Source: a virus. From it: DNA of 64,000 nucleotides. Shown in pieces: positions 14,880 to 21,568 of the stretch. The notes below the pieces were generated by a model that was not told the DNA's origin, searched no databases, and saw only the letters and a program-made list of their open reading frames with translations. The stretch spans positions 44,850-108,849 of the IMG/VR virus record IMGVR_UViG_3300032235_000623; one strand, given 5' to 3'. The stretch's first letter is position 1. Each line of letters begins with the position of its first letter. The translations under genes were made by a program, and so were the position numbers.

Positions 14880-15046
14880 TATTTTACTTCCCAATACTCT
14901 AGTATTAGATTTAATGCAGAATGGATATTGCAATCACAATCCCCACCCATGTTATCCATAAATTCTAGATGACTATAATTGTCATCATAGATTTCATCTA
15001 CTAATTGACCTACTGTCATTGCTCTTAGTTTGCTAATAGTTCTCAT
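14879..15046 (-). CDS. Small acidic hypothetical protein
   Basis: The 55-residue product (MRTISKLRAMTVGQLVDEIYDD... CDCN) is acidic and ends in a hydrophobic helix (HSALNLILEYWEVK). It overlaps both neighbouring genes by a few bases, typical of this densely packed unit. Confidence 0.6.
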   Translation of the reverse strand: MRTISKLRAMTVGQLVDEIYDDNYSHLEFMDNMGGDCDCNIHSALNLILEYWEVK

Positions 15047-15816
15047 GCTTCCACCTTTTCTGTAGATTCCAATAATACACTATGGGTCTGACATTCTTTC
15101 ATAGCCTCTTCATCCTGCCAAGAGCCTTGGTTGCATTCTGAGCAGAATTCACCACAGTCATCTTCACAATAATCTAATGTATTAAATGATTGGCAAGCAT
15201 AGCAGCGATTCTCATATTCTAGAATCTCTTTTACTTCACCACGGACAATCTCATATTCCCCACCCCAACCTGTTTCTTCCTCATACTCCAATGTGAGCAG
15301 GCAGTTTGGAACAAGATTAGATAGTTTAGTTAGAATAGTTACAGCAGGTGACCATGCAGTCTCATATTTATAGACAACCCAGTTGTCATCACCATCTGAC
15401 TTATATTCAATTATTTCTGTGTTTGGATACTTGTCATCATCAGATACAGCCACATCCCATTTGGTGCCCCAATTAGAATTATTCCATGAGTACCAATCCT
15501 TTTGAGTCTTAGCAAACTCAACAGATTTAGCAAACCAATTAGGGTCCTTCATATCTACACCATCACGTGCAGGCTGGCAGGCATACTCCTCATCAGTAAT
15601 ACCTTCATCTTTATATGAGTGGATATTAAAGAAAGCAAAGACAGGATTAGAATAAGTTACTTCTTTAAATTTGGTGGGGAAACCCATAGATGAAATATCA
15701 CCCATACCATGTGTCTCAATAGCCAATGTAAAAGGCTTATTCAATCTATCTTTAATCATATCTACCTCAGACTTAGGTCCTTGGATAGTCAATGTGTTAT
15801 ATACCCAATTTGGCAT
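15043..15816 (-). CDS. Api92/DUF1281-like phage protein
   Basis: The 257-residue product starts MPNWVYNTLTIQG, the signature of the Api92-like ferredoxin-fold family of phage and plasmid proteins. It has an aromatic, acidic central part (WSPAVTILTKLSN) and a C-terminal zinc-like region with about eight Cys (CYACQSF... CEDDCGEFCSEC). The ATG at 15816 overlaps the upstream stop (TAATG). Function in the family is unknown. Confidence 0.7.
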   Translation of the reverse strand: MPNWVYNTLTIQGPKSEVDMIKDRLNKPFTLAIETHGMGDISSMGFPTKFKEVTYSNPVFAFFNIHSYKDEGITDEEYACQPARDGVDMKDPNWFAKSVEFAKTQKDWYSWNNSNWGTKWDVAVSDDDKYPNTEIIEYKSDGDDNWVVYKYETAWSPAVTILTKLSNLVPNCLLTLEYEEETGWGGEYEIVRGEVKEILEYENRCYACQSFNTLDYCEDDCGEFCSECNQGSWQDEEAMKECQTHSVLLESTEKVEA

Positions 15817-15977
15817 TATCGGCACACTCGCTTTGTTACATATTTGTAATATGTATATGCTTTAGAAGATTTATCCTTAACTTGATATCTCTTATATGTA
15901 CATACCTCAGCATTTGCTGGGGCGGAAACAATAGGAAGTAATCCTAGTATAATACCTGCGATAATAGTTTTACGCAT
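15816..15977 (-). CDS. Small secreted Tyr/Lys-rich protein
   Basis: The 53-residue product has a clear signal peptide (MRKTIIAGIILGLLPIVSAPANA) and a short basic mature part with two Cys (CTYKRYQ... VCR) that could form a disulfide. Export would place it in the envelope or medium. It has a TGTCGG-type promoter and AAAGGA before the ATG at 15977. Superinfection exclusion or envelope binding is possible. Confidence 0.7.
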   Translation of the reverse strand: MRKTIIAGIILGLLPIVSAPANAEVCTYKRYQVKDKSSKAYTYYKYVTKRVCR

Positions 15978-16004
15978 TTTATATCCTTTCGTTGATATAA
16001 GAGA

Positions 16005-16026
16005 ATTATACATTGGACCACCGACA
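16005..16026 (-). promoter_or_regulatory. TGTCGG-N10-TATAAT promoter
   Basis: TATAAT (16010-16005) with TGTCGG (16026-16021) ten bases upstream, serving the secreted protein and the Api92-like gene. Confidence 0.75.
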
Positions 16027-16060
16027 AATGGAATAGATATGCTGTGTGAATTGGACCACA

Positions 16061-16134
16061 TTGTTAGGTTTTGATCAAAGCTTGTTAGGTTTAATTAGAT
16101 CTATTGTTAGATTTTATCAATCATTGTTAGGTTT
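16061..16134. repeat. Four TTGTTAGGTTT iterons
   Basis: Copies begin at 16061, 16082, 16104 (TTGTTAGATTT) and 16124, spaced 21, 22 and 20 bp, about two helical turns. They sit between a promoter and a TGTGA-N6-TCACA dyad. They could bind a phage initiator or regulator. Confidence 0.75.
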
Positions 16135-16149
16135 GTGGTCAATATCACA
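16134..16149. promoter_or_regulatory. Crp/GlxR-like dyad
   Basis: TGTGGTCAATATCACA, one mismatch from TGTGA-N6-TCACA, directly abutting a copy of the dispersed 31-bp element. Confidence 0.55.
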
Positions 16150-16223
16150 GAATTTCAGGAGATTTTGACTTGACCTCGTAAAAGAAATAATGTACTCTCT
16201 TGTCTTTGTGGGCATAAAAAGAT

Positions 16224-16254
16224 CCCCCGCCGATACCGCAGTATCAAGCGGGGG
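16224..16254 (-). terminator. Strong terminator
   Basis: CCCCCGC/GCGGGGG encloses GATAC/GTATC and is followed by ATCTTTTT in the - direction. It would end the transcript that passes 16370-16255. Confidence 0.85.
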
Positions 16255-16370
16255 AATTATAGTAGGGCTGCCTGGCCAAACGAAAGGAATTAAGTAAATG
16301 CCTGCGTACTTAGCGACTTGGCGAATGCCTTAGTAGCCGCACCCCACATCCAAAGACAAACTAGTTGCCT
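16224..16370 (-). ncRNA. Candidate structured non-coding RNA
   Basis: An extended -10 (TGATATAAT, - strand, ending at 16377) follows the stop region of the 16383 gene, and a strong terminator ends the segment about 150 bases later. No ORF fills it. The RNA is GC-richer than the surroundings and folds locally: GCGGCU with AGUCGC encloses GGC-AUUC-GCC. It could instead be a long 3' UTR. Confidence 0.5.
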
Positions 16371-16376
16371 AGGATT

Positions 16377-16385
16377 ATTATATCA
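16377..16385 (-). promoter_or_regulatory. Extended -10 TGATATAAT
   Basis: TGA-TATAAT on the - strand, matching the extended -10 words before 36472 and 41340. It overlaps the stop codon of the 16383 gene. Confidence 0.45.
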
Positions 16386-16787
16386 TACTGGAAGAAGTTC
16401 GTCCGAATACTTTTCACAGAATGCGGACAGGTCCATGGTAAATAAAGCCTCATTCTTCATTCCACGTACCTTGTTTGACTGATTCCTAAAGTCATCTTGC
16501 TCATGAAGACTAAAGGTTTGGTCCTTCCAATTAATTACAGGAATCTTGTGCTCATTGTCTGATAGAGAGTTGACCTGTAGACCCCAGCCAGTCTCCATAT
16601 TCCATTGGTCACCAATTAGACGTGATGTAGCAATGCGTGTTGCATATGAATCATCGTTCCAACGTGCTCGTGCATGGACTACAGCATCCGCTAAATTCTT
16701 TAGCATGTCATAGCCAGCCCAGTGTCCGTATAGTACAATTGTCTCTCCGCTATCCTGTACGAATACGAAGTTTGCTCTGTTACCCAT
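16383..16787 (-). CDS. Conserved phage hypothetical (MGNRANFVF)
   Basis: The 134-residue product begins MGNRANFVFVQDSGETIVLYGHWAGYDM, a start I associate with a recurrent family of actinophage proteins of unknown role. It is alpha/beta with a Trp-rich middle. It is coupled with the DUF7455-like gene upstream, with one base between them. Confidence 0.65.
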   Translation of the reverse strand: MGNRANFVFVQDSGETIVLYGHWAGYDMLKNLADAVVHARARWNDDSYATRIATSRLIGDQWNMETGWGLQVNSLSDNEHKIPVINWKDQTFSLHEQDDFRNQSNKVRGMKNEALFTMDLSAFCEKYSDELLPV

Positions 16788-16788
16788 T

Positions 16789-16995
16789 TTATTCCGCCGT
16801 TTCTAGTTGAGGTGTTTCTTCTGTCTTATTCAATTCTATAATTTCATATGACACCTTGTCAAGTGCCTCTTTATTTTTATTGTAGTGGTGCCCGCAGAAA
16901 GCTAGCTCGCCTTCTACTAATTTAATTAAATACATAGCTTGGGCGGACCCACATTGGTCGCAGCCAATCCATCTATTTAAATCGTCTGTGCTCAT
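16789..16995 (-). CDS. DUF7455-like zinc protein
   Basis: The 68-residue product shows CDQCGSAQAMYLIKLVEGELAFCGHHYNK arranged as the CDxC...CGHH pattern of the actinobacterial DUF7455 family. The four ligands probably bind zinc. Members are widespread in Actinobacteria and their phages, supporting the host inference. The start overlaps the upstream stop. Confidence 0.75.
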   Translation of the reverse strand: MSTDDLNRWIGCDQCGSAQAMYLIKLVEGELAFCGHHYNKNKEALDKVSYEIIELNKTEETPQLETAE

Positions 16996-17138
16996 ATATT
17001 ATTCTCTTCGATCATATCAGCAAGACGGTCAAGCAACCAGGTATCGATATCGTTAATATCAATCTCTCGTAACTTTTCTATGATTTCTTCACGAGCAAAT
17101 TTATACCCGTCATCAAATCCATCTTTATAATCTGACAT
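16992..17138 (-). CDS. Small acidic helical protein
   Basis: The 48-residue product (MSDYKDGFDDGYKFAREEIIEKLREI...) is a charged helical peptide. The DGFDDGYKFAREE start is common in small phage proteins. AGGAG-like sequence (TAGGAGATAAT) precedes the ATG. Function unknown. Confidence 0.6.
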   Translation of the reverse strand: MSDYKDGFDDGYKFAREEIIEKLREIDINDIDTWLLDRLADMIEENNI

Positions 17139-17146
17139 ATTATCTC

Positions 17147-17350
17147 CTAATAACCTGTTGTTTCATATTCGCTAAAATAAGTTTCAGTTAAGTTAAACTT
17201 ATCTCTAATGCGACTTACTTTCTCAATACTACCAGTTCCAATGTTGAAAGTCAACGGTCCAATTAGTTGAGGGTCAAGTCCAGTTATCTCGGCATCCCAG
17301 AAGGCCCTTTGCAGGGCCAACTGAGATGGAGCGGTGAGTTCAAAATACAT
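17147..17350 (-). CDS. Small hypothetical protein
   Basis: The 67-residue product (MYFELTAPSQLALQRAFWDAEITGLDPQ...) appears alpha/beta. Its ATG overlaps the stop of the 17350 gene, so it is coupled. No family is recognised. Confidence 0.6.
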   Translation of the reverse strand: MYFELTAPSQLALQRAFWDAEITGLDPQLIGPLTFNIGTGSIEKVSRIRDKFNLTETYFSEYETTGY

Positions 17351-17814
17351 TAGTAAGCCTCACGAACATGGCAGACTTCTTGCTCATCAATAACGATGTT
17401 GCCATCCTGTGCATCGACATATAGCGCATCTGTAATTTCTGATTCAAGGTCATAATCTTCTAATAGATTTAGTGTAATTGTTCCGCTAACTTCAACAGTT
17501 GCGGTAAATTCCACATCCTTGGTTAATTCAATGCCAAGCGCTTCAGCAATTGACTGCAAAGTATCTTGGTCGTCTGAATCAGCATATGACTCAAGAATAA
17601 TATCTTTAACTGTATTAATCTTAGACTGAAGCAGGCTAACAGTTTTCTGTGACTGTCGTCCATTGTGCAGGTCCCACTCAAGAGATGCAACCTTTGATGT
17701 TGTATATTCAGGGTCAGAATATCCGTGAATAACTTTATATGTAACTAGTAAATCAGGATTGTAAGCAACTGCAGGTGAATGAAATGCATCTGAGCCAATT
17801 GTTGTTGTTTCCAT
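17350..17814 (-). CDS. Internal-start form (METTTIGSDAF)
   Basis: An in-frame ATG at 17814 has its own TGTCAG-N10-TACAAT promoter (17846-17867) and a GAAAGAGGAAA ribosome-binding site. It gives a 154-residue protein without the Cys-rich part. The remainder is acidic with beta and helix segments (VEVSGTITLNLLEDYDLE). Two products from one frame are therefore likely. Confidence 0.6.
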   Translation of the reverse strand: METTTIGSDAFHSPAVAYNPDLLVTYKVIHGYSDPEYTTSKVASLEWDLHNGRQSQKTVSLLQSKINTVKDIILESYADSDDQDTLQSIAEALGIELTKDVEFTATVEVSGTITLNLLEDYDLESEITDALYVDAQDGNIVIDEQEVCHVREAY

Positions 17815-18006
17815 CGTTTCCTCTTTCGTTGTAGTTATAGGTGGTATTGTAGCATCTTCCACTGACAATAATGTGCAATTAGAGTTGCAACGACATGTGA
17901 GGTCCATCACACCCGCTGGCCATCCATATCCATCTTTAATTGTATATTCGATTAAAGCATCACAGTCTCCCGTGCATACCCAGGTGTATTTCTGATATGT
18001 TGTCAT
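17350..18006 (-). CDS. Cys-rich N-terminal form of a nested gene
   Basis: Starting at ATG 18006 the frame gives 218 residues: an N-terminal zinc-like domain (WVCTGDCDALIEY... TCRCNSNC) followed in frame by the product of the internal start at 17814. A TGTCAG-N10-TACAAT promoter ends seven bases before the ATG, so the long form should be leaderless. The Cys motif occurs in actinophage proteins of unknown role. Confidence 0.6.
   Translation of the reverse strand: MTTYQKYTWVCTGDCDALIEYTIKDGYGWPAGVMDLTCRCNSNCTLLSVEDATIPPITTTKEETMETTTIGSDAFHSPAVAYNPDLLVTYKVIHGYSDPEYTTSKVASLEWDLHNGRQSQKTVSLLQSKINTVKDIILESYADSDDQDTLQSIAEALGIELTKDVEFTATVEVSGTITLNLLEDYDLESEITDALYVDAQDGNIVIDEQEVCHVREAY
17846..17867 (-). 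promoter_or_regulatory. TGTCAG-N10-TACAAT promoter (internal)
   Basis: TACAAT (17851-17846) and TGTCAG (17867-17862) are ten bases apart inside the coding region of the long form and drive the internal start at 17814. Confidence 0.7.
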
Positions 18007-18013
18007 GGCGAGT

Positions 18014-18035
18014 ATTGTACAGGACCCCACTGACA
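18014..18035 (-). promoter_or_regulatory. TGTCAG-N10-TACAAT promoter
   Basis: TACAAT (18019-18014) and TGTCAG (18035-18030). The ATG at 18006 is seven bases after the -10, so the mRNA is nearly leaderless. Confidence 0.75.
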
Positions 18036-18062
18036 TTTACAAGGATTTTCGGGAAAAAGCTT

Positions 18063-18078
18063 TGTGATACGTAACACA
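18063..18078. promoter_or_regulatory. Crp/GlxR-like dyad
   Basis: TGTGATACGTAACACA, a near match to TGTGA-N6-TCACA, 27 bp upstream of the TGTCAG box at 18035. Confidence 0.5.
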
Positions 18079-18131
18079 TTTTTTTGGCCTTCAGATCTGG
18101 GGGCATCTCATTATCTGAGATTCAAATCTTG

Positions 18132-18205
18132 CGATCTGTATGGGACTTGAACCCACGACCTCTACCGTGACAGGGTAGCGCTCTAACCAACTGAGCTAAC
18201 AGACC
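18132..18205 (-). tRNA. tRNA-Asp(GUC)
   Basis: The 74-nt - strand sequence folds as a full cloverleaf: acceptor GGTCTGT/ACAGATC, D-stem GCTC/GAGC, anticodon stem CTACC/GGTAG with loop CTGTCAC (anticodon GTC), T-arm GTGGG-TTCAAGT-CCCAT and discriminator G. CCA is not encoded. It lies between the DUF932 gene and the nested gene. Confidence 0.95.
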
Positions 18206-18211
18206 AAATGG

Positions 18212-18234
18212 TGAGCAGTTTTAAATCTTGCTCA
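18212..18234 (-). terminator. Hairpin between DUF932 gene and tRNA
   Basis: TGAGCA/TGCTCA with an 11-base loop. It has no U-tract in the - direction, so it may be a processing site and not a terminator. Confidence 0.35.
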
Positions 18235-18246
18235 GGATTTTATTAT

Positions 18247-19254
18247 TTAGAAGGCTTTAACCAACTTCATAATTTTATTTTTTTCTGCAGTTAAGATTGG
18301 GTCAAAACCGCTTGCACCCGCCATTAGGGATTCAGAATTTCCACGTGATGTGCGGAAATAATCTAGACGTTCAGTTAGCGCATTGAATGCACCCCACTTT
18401 GTGCCCTTGATATTAGCGTTAGTTGGTGAGTTATGATACAAGTCATCAAGAAGAACAACTTTGTTTTCCCACTTTGTGAGAGCAATTTTAGATGCATCTT
18501 CTTTTGGCTTTGGATAAATTGTCTGAATCAACTTTGAAAATTCGGCGTTAGTAATCTCTTGCTTGAAGAGTTCCTGCGCTTCTTTTTCAAATTCATCAAA
18601 GTAACCAAGTGCAAGACCAAGAGTCTCACGAGCAACTTGAATGCGACCTTCTACAGATTGCGTGTGGCGAATCTTGAAAGATTGCTTTGCATTACGCATT
18701 GCAAGATTCAAAGTGTTTTGGCATACAACACGAACAGGGGTAATTGCTGCTTGAACAGCAACAGAACCGTCGTGTGATGTCCATACAATTAAATAAAGTT
18801 TAGTTGCATCGTTAGCGCCTTGTGGGTCAAGCACCATTGTGCGAGGAATATCCACAGTGCCGAAAACAACTTTGCCCTTTTTCAATGAGCCAGCAGATTC
18901 CCAACGGCAGTCAGCGTTGGCATCATGAATTGCATCAGCGAATGCAAACAATTCTTCATTCTGCACAGGCTTGTAGCGCTTTCCAACAGTTGCAAGAACA
19001 TCAGTCCCGCCATTGAATGGATTAGTGCGAACAACTAAAGATGAATTTGAAACATCGTTCCAAGATTCGTCAATGTGATTTGTGATTGGAGATAAACGAA
19101 CATCCCAATTTGCTAACTTTGCTTCTTCAAGCATTGTTGCAGTTGTAACTTCCTCATCTTGTGAGAAGATACGATTTGCAAGGTTGTGCCATGCAGGAGC
19201 GCCACGAAGAGCAAATGCAACTTCGCCGTTTTCGACTTCGAGATTGTGAGCCAT
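18247..19254 (-). CDS. DUF932 phage/plasmid-like protein
   Basis: The 335-residue product matches the DUF932 (phage/plasmid-like, TIGR03299) family: MAHNLEVENGEVAFALRGAPAWH at the start, then RYKPVQNEELFAFADAI and TPVRVVCQNTLNLAM in the middle. The role in the family is unclear, although it is often near replication or transfer genes. The ATG at 19254 follows a GAAAGGAAAA ribosome-binding site and the shared promoter type. It is the largest gene of the - strand block. Confidence 0.88.
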   Translation of the reverse strand: MAHNLEVENGEVAFALRGAPAWHNLANRIFSQDEEVTTATMLEEAKLANWDVRLSPITNHIDESWNDVSNSSLVVRTNPFNGGTDVLATVGKRYKPVQNEELFAFADAIHDANADCRWESAGSLKKGKVVFGTVDIPRTMVLDPQGANDATKLYLIVWTSHDGSVAVQAAITPVRVVCQNTLNLAMRNAKQSFKIRHTQSVEGRIQVARETLGLALGYFDEFEKEAQELFKQEITNAEFSKLIQTIYPKPKEDASKIALTKWENKVVLLDDLYHNSPTNANIKGTKWGAFNALTERLDYFRTSRGNSESLMAGASGFDPILTAEKNKIMKLVKAF

Positions 19255-19284
19255 ATTTTTTCCTTTCGGTTGATTGATTTGGCA

Positions 19285-19306
19285 ATTATAGCAGGGGGGT
19301 CTGACA
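19285..19306 (-). promoter_or_regulatory. TGTCAG-N10-TATAAT promoter
   Basis: TATAAT (19290-19285) and TGTCAG (19306-19301), ten bases apart, upstream of the DUF932 gene. Confidence 0.8.
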
Positions 19307-19344
19307 TTGTAAAGGATTAAAGATAAGATGTCCGAATTGTCTAA

Positions 19345-19360
19345 CGTGATCAATCTCACA
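19345..19360. promoter_or_regulatory. Crp/GlxR-like dyad
   Basis: CGTGATCAATCTCACA, one mismatch from TGTGA-N6-TCACA, 38 bp upstream of the promoter box and immediately next to the dispersed 31-bp element. Confidence 0.6.
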
Positions 19361-19372
19361 AAATTTTGGGAG

Positions 19373-19404
19373 TTTTCCACAGCTCGTCGTAAGCCTGTGG
19401 ATAA
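19373..19404. other. Inverted DnaA-box pair
   Basis: TTTTCCACA (19373-19381) and TGTGGATAA (19396-19404, the complement of TTATCCACA) face each other. A similar pair is at 21569-21599. DnaA binding is plausible but the pair could also act as a hairpin. Confidence 0.5.
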
Positions 19405-19461
19405 CCCCTCAGTTGTTGCGGGCACAATTTGAGGGGCGGGAAAAAGATCCCGCCCCAAGCT

Positions 19462-19719
19462 TTAAACTAGTCCCAACTCTTCAGAAGTTAGTTTATATTT
19501 ATTGTGTTTGTTTACTGTTTCCATTGGTAGAAAGATTGCTAGCGTCTTCTGCTTCTTCTTATTATCATAAACATAAGCACGAACAGTGCCAGCAAATCTA
19601 CGTAGGTTTGAGAATACCATTTCAGATAGATATTCTCTATTTACTCCCTCATCAGAATAAATAGTTAAATCATTTGCTTTGTTATCATCATAGATTTCAA
19701 CTCTAAAACGATTTTTCAT
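19462..19719 (-). CDS. Hypothetical protein
   Basis: The 85-residue product starts MKNRFRVEIYDDNKANDLTIY and is beta-rich in its first half (an IYDD...VYDN repeat-like strand pattern). CAGAAAGTAATC precedes the ATG as a weak ribosome-binding site. I do not see the TGTCAG promoter here. No family is recognised. Confidence 0.6.
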   Translation of the reverse strand: MKNRFRVEIYDDNKANDLTIYSDEGVNREYLSEMVFSNLRRFAGTVRAYVYDNKKKQKTLAIFLPMETVNKHNKYKLTSEELGLV

Positions 19720-19813
19720 TTGATTACTTTCTGTTAGTAGTTATTTTGGTTGAGCAGTTTAGCACTTGACTTACTCAGGTCAGGGTTCTTTTGCTTTAGA
19801 GTATTCTAACATA

Positions 19814-19837
19814 GGGGGCTAGTTTTGTCTAGCCCCC
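19814..19837 (-). terminator. Perfect 9-bp hairpin, probable terminator
   Basis: GGGGGCTAG (19814-19822) pairs with CTAGCCCCC (19829-19837). It follows the stop of the 19844 gene on the - strand; the U-tract is poor. Confidence 0.6.
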
Positions 19838-19843
19838 ATTTTA

Positions 19844-20260
19844 TTAGAGATACTTAGCAATTTGCTTCATAGTAGAAGCATTTACTGTTTCCTCATCTGT
19901 CATCTTGAGAATTGTTAGGGCATTTGTGATGTCCTCTACAATTTCATTGTATGTGTGTTGGTGCATGATTGTGAAATCACGCTCAGGCTCTTTAGGGAAA
20001 TCGCTTTCCTTTACAATTAAATCAAAATCAACATTGAGAGAGTTGTTCCAAGAGCGATAGTTTGTGCGGAAGTTTTCAGCCTTCTTGATGTTTGCAATAG
20101 CAAAATCCTGAACTTCCTTACGCCACTTTTCTCTTGACTTCTCATACTTCGCTTCGTTTGCACCCTGCTCAGCATAGTCTTTCTTGATTGTTGCCAACTT
20201 TGTTTCCAAAGCCTTGATTACCTTTGGTGTTGCCACCTTTACTGTGATTGCTCTTGACAT
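19844..20260 (-). CDS. Coiled-coil hypothetical protein
   Basis: The 138-residue product (MSRAITVKVATPKVIKALETKLATIKKDY...) is basic and helical through residue 70 and then acidic. The ATG at 20260 follows an AAAAGGAAAAA ribosome-binding site. The design suggests an assembly or DNA-associated factor, but no family is identified. Confidence 0.6.
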   Translation of the reverse strand: MSRAITVKVATPKVIKALETKLATIKKDYAEQGANEAKYEKSREKWRKEVQDFAIANIKKAENFRTNYRSWNNSLNVDFDLIVKESDFPKEPERDFTIMHQHTYNEIVEDITNALTILKMTDEETVNASTMKQIAKYL

Positions 20261-20291
20261 AGTTTTTCCTTTTCTATTTGGTTGAGGTTTT

Positions 20292-20313
20292 AGTATAACA
20301 TAGGGGTCTGACA
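20292..20313 (-). promoter_or_regulatory. TGTCAG-N10-TATACT promoter
   Basis: TATACT (20297-20292) and TGTCAG (20313-20308). GGGGT/ACCCC flanks the box, making a small hairpin whose loop holds it. Confidence 0.75.
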
Positions 20314-20388
20314 AACCCCGTAGGGTGAGAGTTCTTACTTACGACATTGGGCGAGAACACTCTCTAAACTGCCCCTGTTTCGATTTAC

Positions 20389-20532
20389 TTACTCAGCGTA
20401 TGCAGAAGTCCAACGCTCTGTGCCATTTACATCTAGCAAGATACGATTAACTCCGCTTGGGTGATTATCAACCGCTTTGATAATACCTGTGATACCGCTT
20501 GCTGTTGTTGTGTATGTCTGACCGATTTCCAT
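20389..20532 (-). CDS. Small beta-barrel-like protein
   Basis: The 47-residue product (MEIGQTYTTTASGITGIIKAV... RILLDVNGTERWT) looks like a small SH3-like beta barrel. A GGAGAAAC ribosome-binding site precedes the ATG at 20532. Similar small barrels in actinophages have no known role. Confidence 0.6.
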   Translation of the reverse strand: MEIGQTYTTTASGITGIIKAVDNHPSGVNRILLDVNGTERWTSAYAE

Positions 20533-20562
20533 TTGTTTCTCCTTTGTTTGTTTGTTGGTAGT

Positions 20563-20584
20563 ATTATAGCCTATGCCACTGACA
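20563..20584 (-). promoter_or_regulatory. TGTCAG-N10-TATAAT promoter
   Basis: TATAAT (20568-20563) and TGTCAG (20584-20579), upstream of the gene at 20532. It lies at the end of the neighbouring coding region. Confidence 0.75.
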
Positions 20585-20587
20585 TTT

Positions 20588-20875
20588 TTAGTCTTCTTCG
20601 GTGTAATCTTCCTCACACCAGGCGCTTAGGTGGTGCTGTTCAATAATTGCCCAGGCAGGCGCTGTATCCATGCCTCGATAAGATACTCCTTCAGGCATTG
20701 AGATTTCACGATTTAGATCGTCTTCCCAGTATGCATCTATAGCATCTATGCAAGGTTGCACCATTGATAGCGGGACGGGTGGATAGTGATTACCCTGTAA
20801 GTGATAACCAATTGAAGCTTCTAGGCTTAAGCCCAATTCATCTGTTGCTAATTCATAAGCAAGATTACTTCCCAT
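20588..20875 (-). CDS. Acidic hypothetical protein
   Basis: The 95-residue product is acidic with a Pro/Tyr-rich middle (GYHLQGNHYPPVPLSMVQPCIDAIDAYW is its visible pattern from about residue 22) and a DxxxEED tail. This family recurs in actinophages as a hypothetical protein. It overlaps the 20865 gene by eleven bases. Confidence 0.6.
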   Translation of the reverse strand: MGSNLAYELATDELGLSLEASIGYHLQGNHYPPVPLSMVQPCIDAIDAYWEDDLNREISMPEGVSYRGMDTAPAWAIIEQHHLSAWCEEDYTEED

Positions 20876-21137
20876 TTATAACCTCGTTTCCAATAGTTTC
20901 CATTTCGTCAATAGACTCCATAAGTTCTTTTACTTGACTTTCGGTAAGTAGAATTTTAGTTGCCTTATCTACTGCAAGGCTAGCGATAGCGCATGAGTAA
21001 AGATAAATTCCTTTAGCAAATTCTTCATTACTCATTTCGTTATGATTATGTGTTAGGTATCCAGCAAGCCCCATAACTTCTTCGTCCATTATAGAGTCGC
21101 TAGTTGCTTCGATTAGAGCATAAGCGGTTGATAGCAT
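20865..21137 (-). CDS. Helical hypothetical protein
   Basis: The 90-residue product is helical and acidic (MLSTAYALIEATSDSIMDEEVMGLAGY...). It has a GAAAGGGAAAAA ribosome-binding site and the shared promoter type. Its gene is co-transcribed with 20588. Function unknown. Confidence 0.6.
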   Translation of the reverse strand: MLSTAYALIEATSDSIMDEEVMGLAGYLTHNHNEMSNEEFAKGIYLYSCAIASLAVDKATKILLTESQVKELMESIDEMETIGNEVINGK

Positions 21138-21163
21138 TTTTTCCCTTTCGTTTGTTTTATGGA

Positions 21164-21185
21164 ATTATAGCAGGTGGGTCTGACA
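21164..21185 (-). promoter_or_regulatory. TGTCAG-N10-TATAAT promoter
   Basis: TATAAT (21169-21164) and TGTCAG (21185-21180). The box lies across the loop of a perfect 10-bp hairpin (21173-21197). Confidence 0.8.
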
Positions 21186-21197
21186 AGCAGACCCACC
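21173..21197 (-). terminator. Hairpin fused to a promoter
   Basis: GGTGGGTCTG (21173-21182) pairs perfectly with CAGACCCACC (21188-21197). It follows the 21205 gene and overlaps the promoter of the next gene. Confidence 0.65.
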
Positions 21198-21204
21198 CTA
21201 TCAA

Positions 21205-21456
21205 TTATGCTAGGGCTATGTAAGCCTGAGAGTAGCCTTCATTTACACGGTCAAGTTCATCCTGAATTTCAGACTTAGACATTAGAGAAACTTTGCCGAT
21301 TAACTCACGAATAGCGCCTTCGTTCATCTGATTAAAGATAGCGGTTGGCATTTTGCTTACTTGCTGATACATTGAACCTTCGATATCCAGTTTAGATACG
21401 AATTCTACGCCATCAACTGTGAATGGAAATAATGCCCATCTAGTCATATCTTTCAT
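21205..21456 (-). CDS. Hypothetical protein
   Basis: The 83-residue product (MKDMTRWALFPFTVDGVEFVSKLDIEG...) has a beta-rich start and a helical, Met-rich remainder. A GAAAGGTAAAAC ribosome-binding site is present. It opens a unit read from the promoter at 21487-21508. Confidence 0.6.
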   Translation of the reverse strand: MKDMTRWALFPFTVDGVEFVSKLDIEGSMYQQVSKMPTAIFNQMNEGAIRELIGKVSLMSKSEIQDELDRVNEGYSQAYIALA

Positions 21457-21486
21457 TGTTTTACCTTTCGTTTGTGTTATGCGAGT

Positions 21487-21508
21487 ATTATAGCGGAATG
21501 CTCTGACA
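21487..21508 (-). promoter_or_regulatory. TGTCAG-N10-TATAAT promoter
   Basis: TATAAT (21492-21487) and TGTCAG (21508-21503), with a Crp-like dyad 34 bp further upstream. Confidence 0.8.
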
Positions 21509-21541
21509 AATCATAATCCATTTACGGCGTGTCGCAGCTTT

Positions 21542-21557
21542 TGTGATAAACCTCACA
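21542..21557. promoter_or_regulatory. Crp/GlxR-like dyad
   Basis: TGTGATAAACCTCACA matches TGTGA-N6-TCACA perfectly. It abuts a copy of the dispersed 31-bp element and the DnaA-box pair. Confidence 0.7.
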
Positions 21558-21568
21558 AATTTTCAGGG

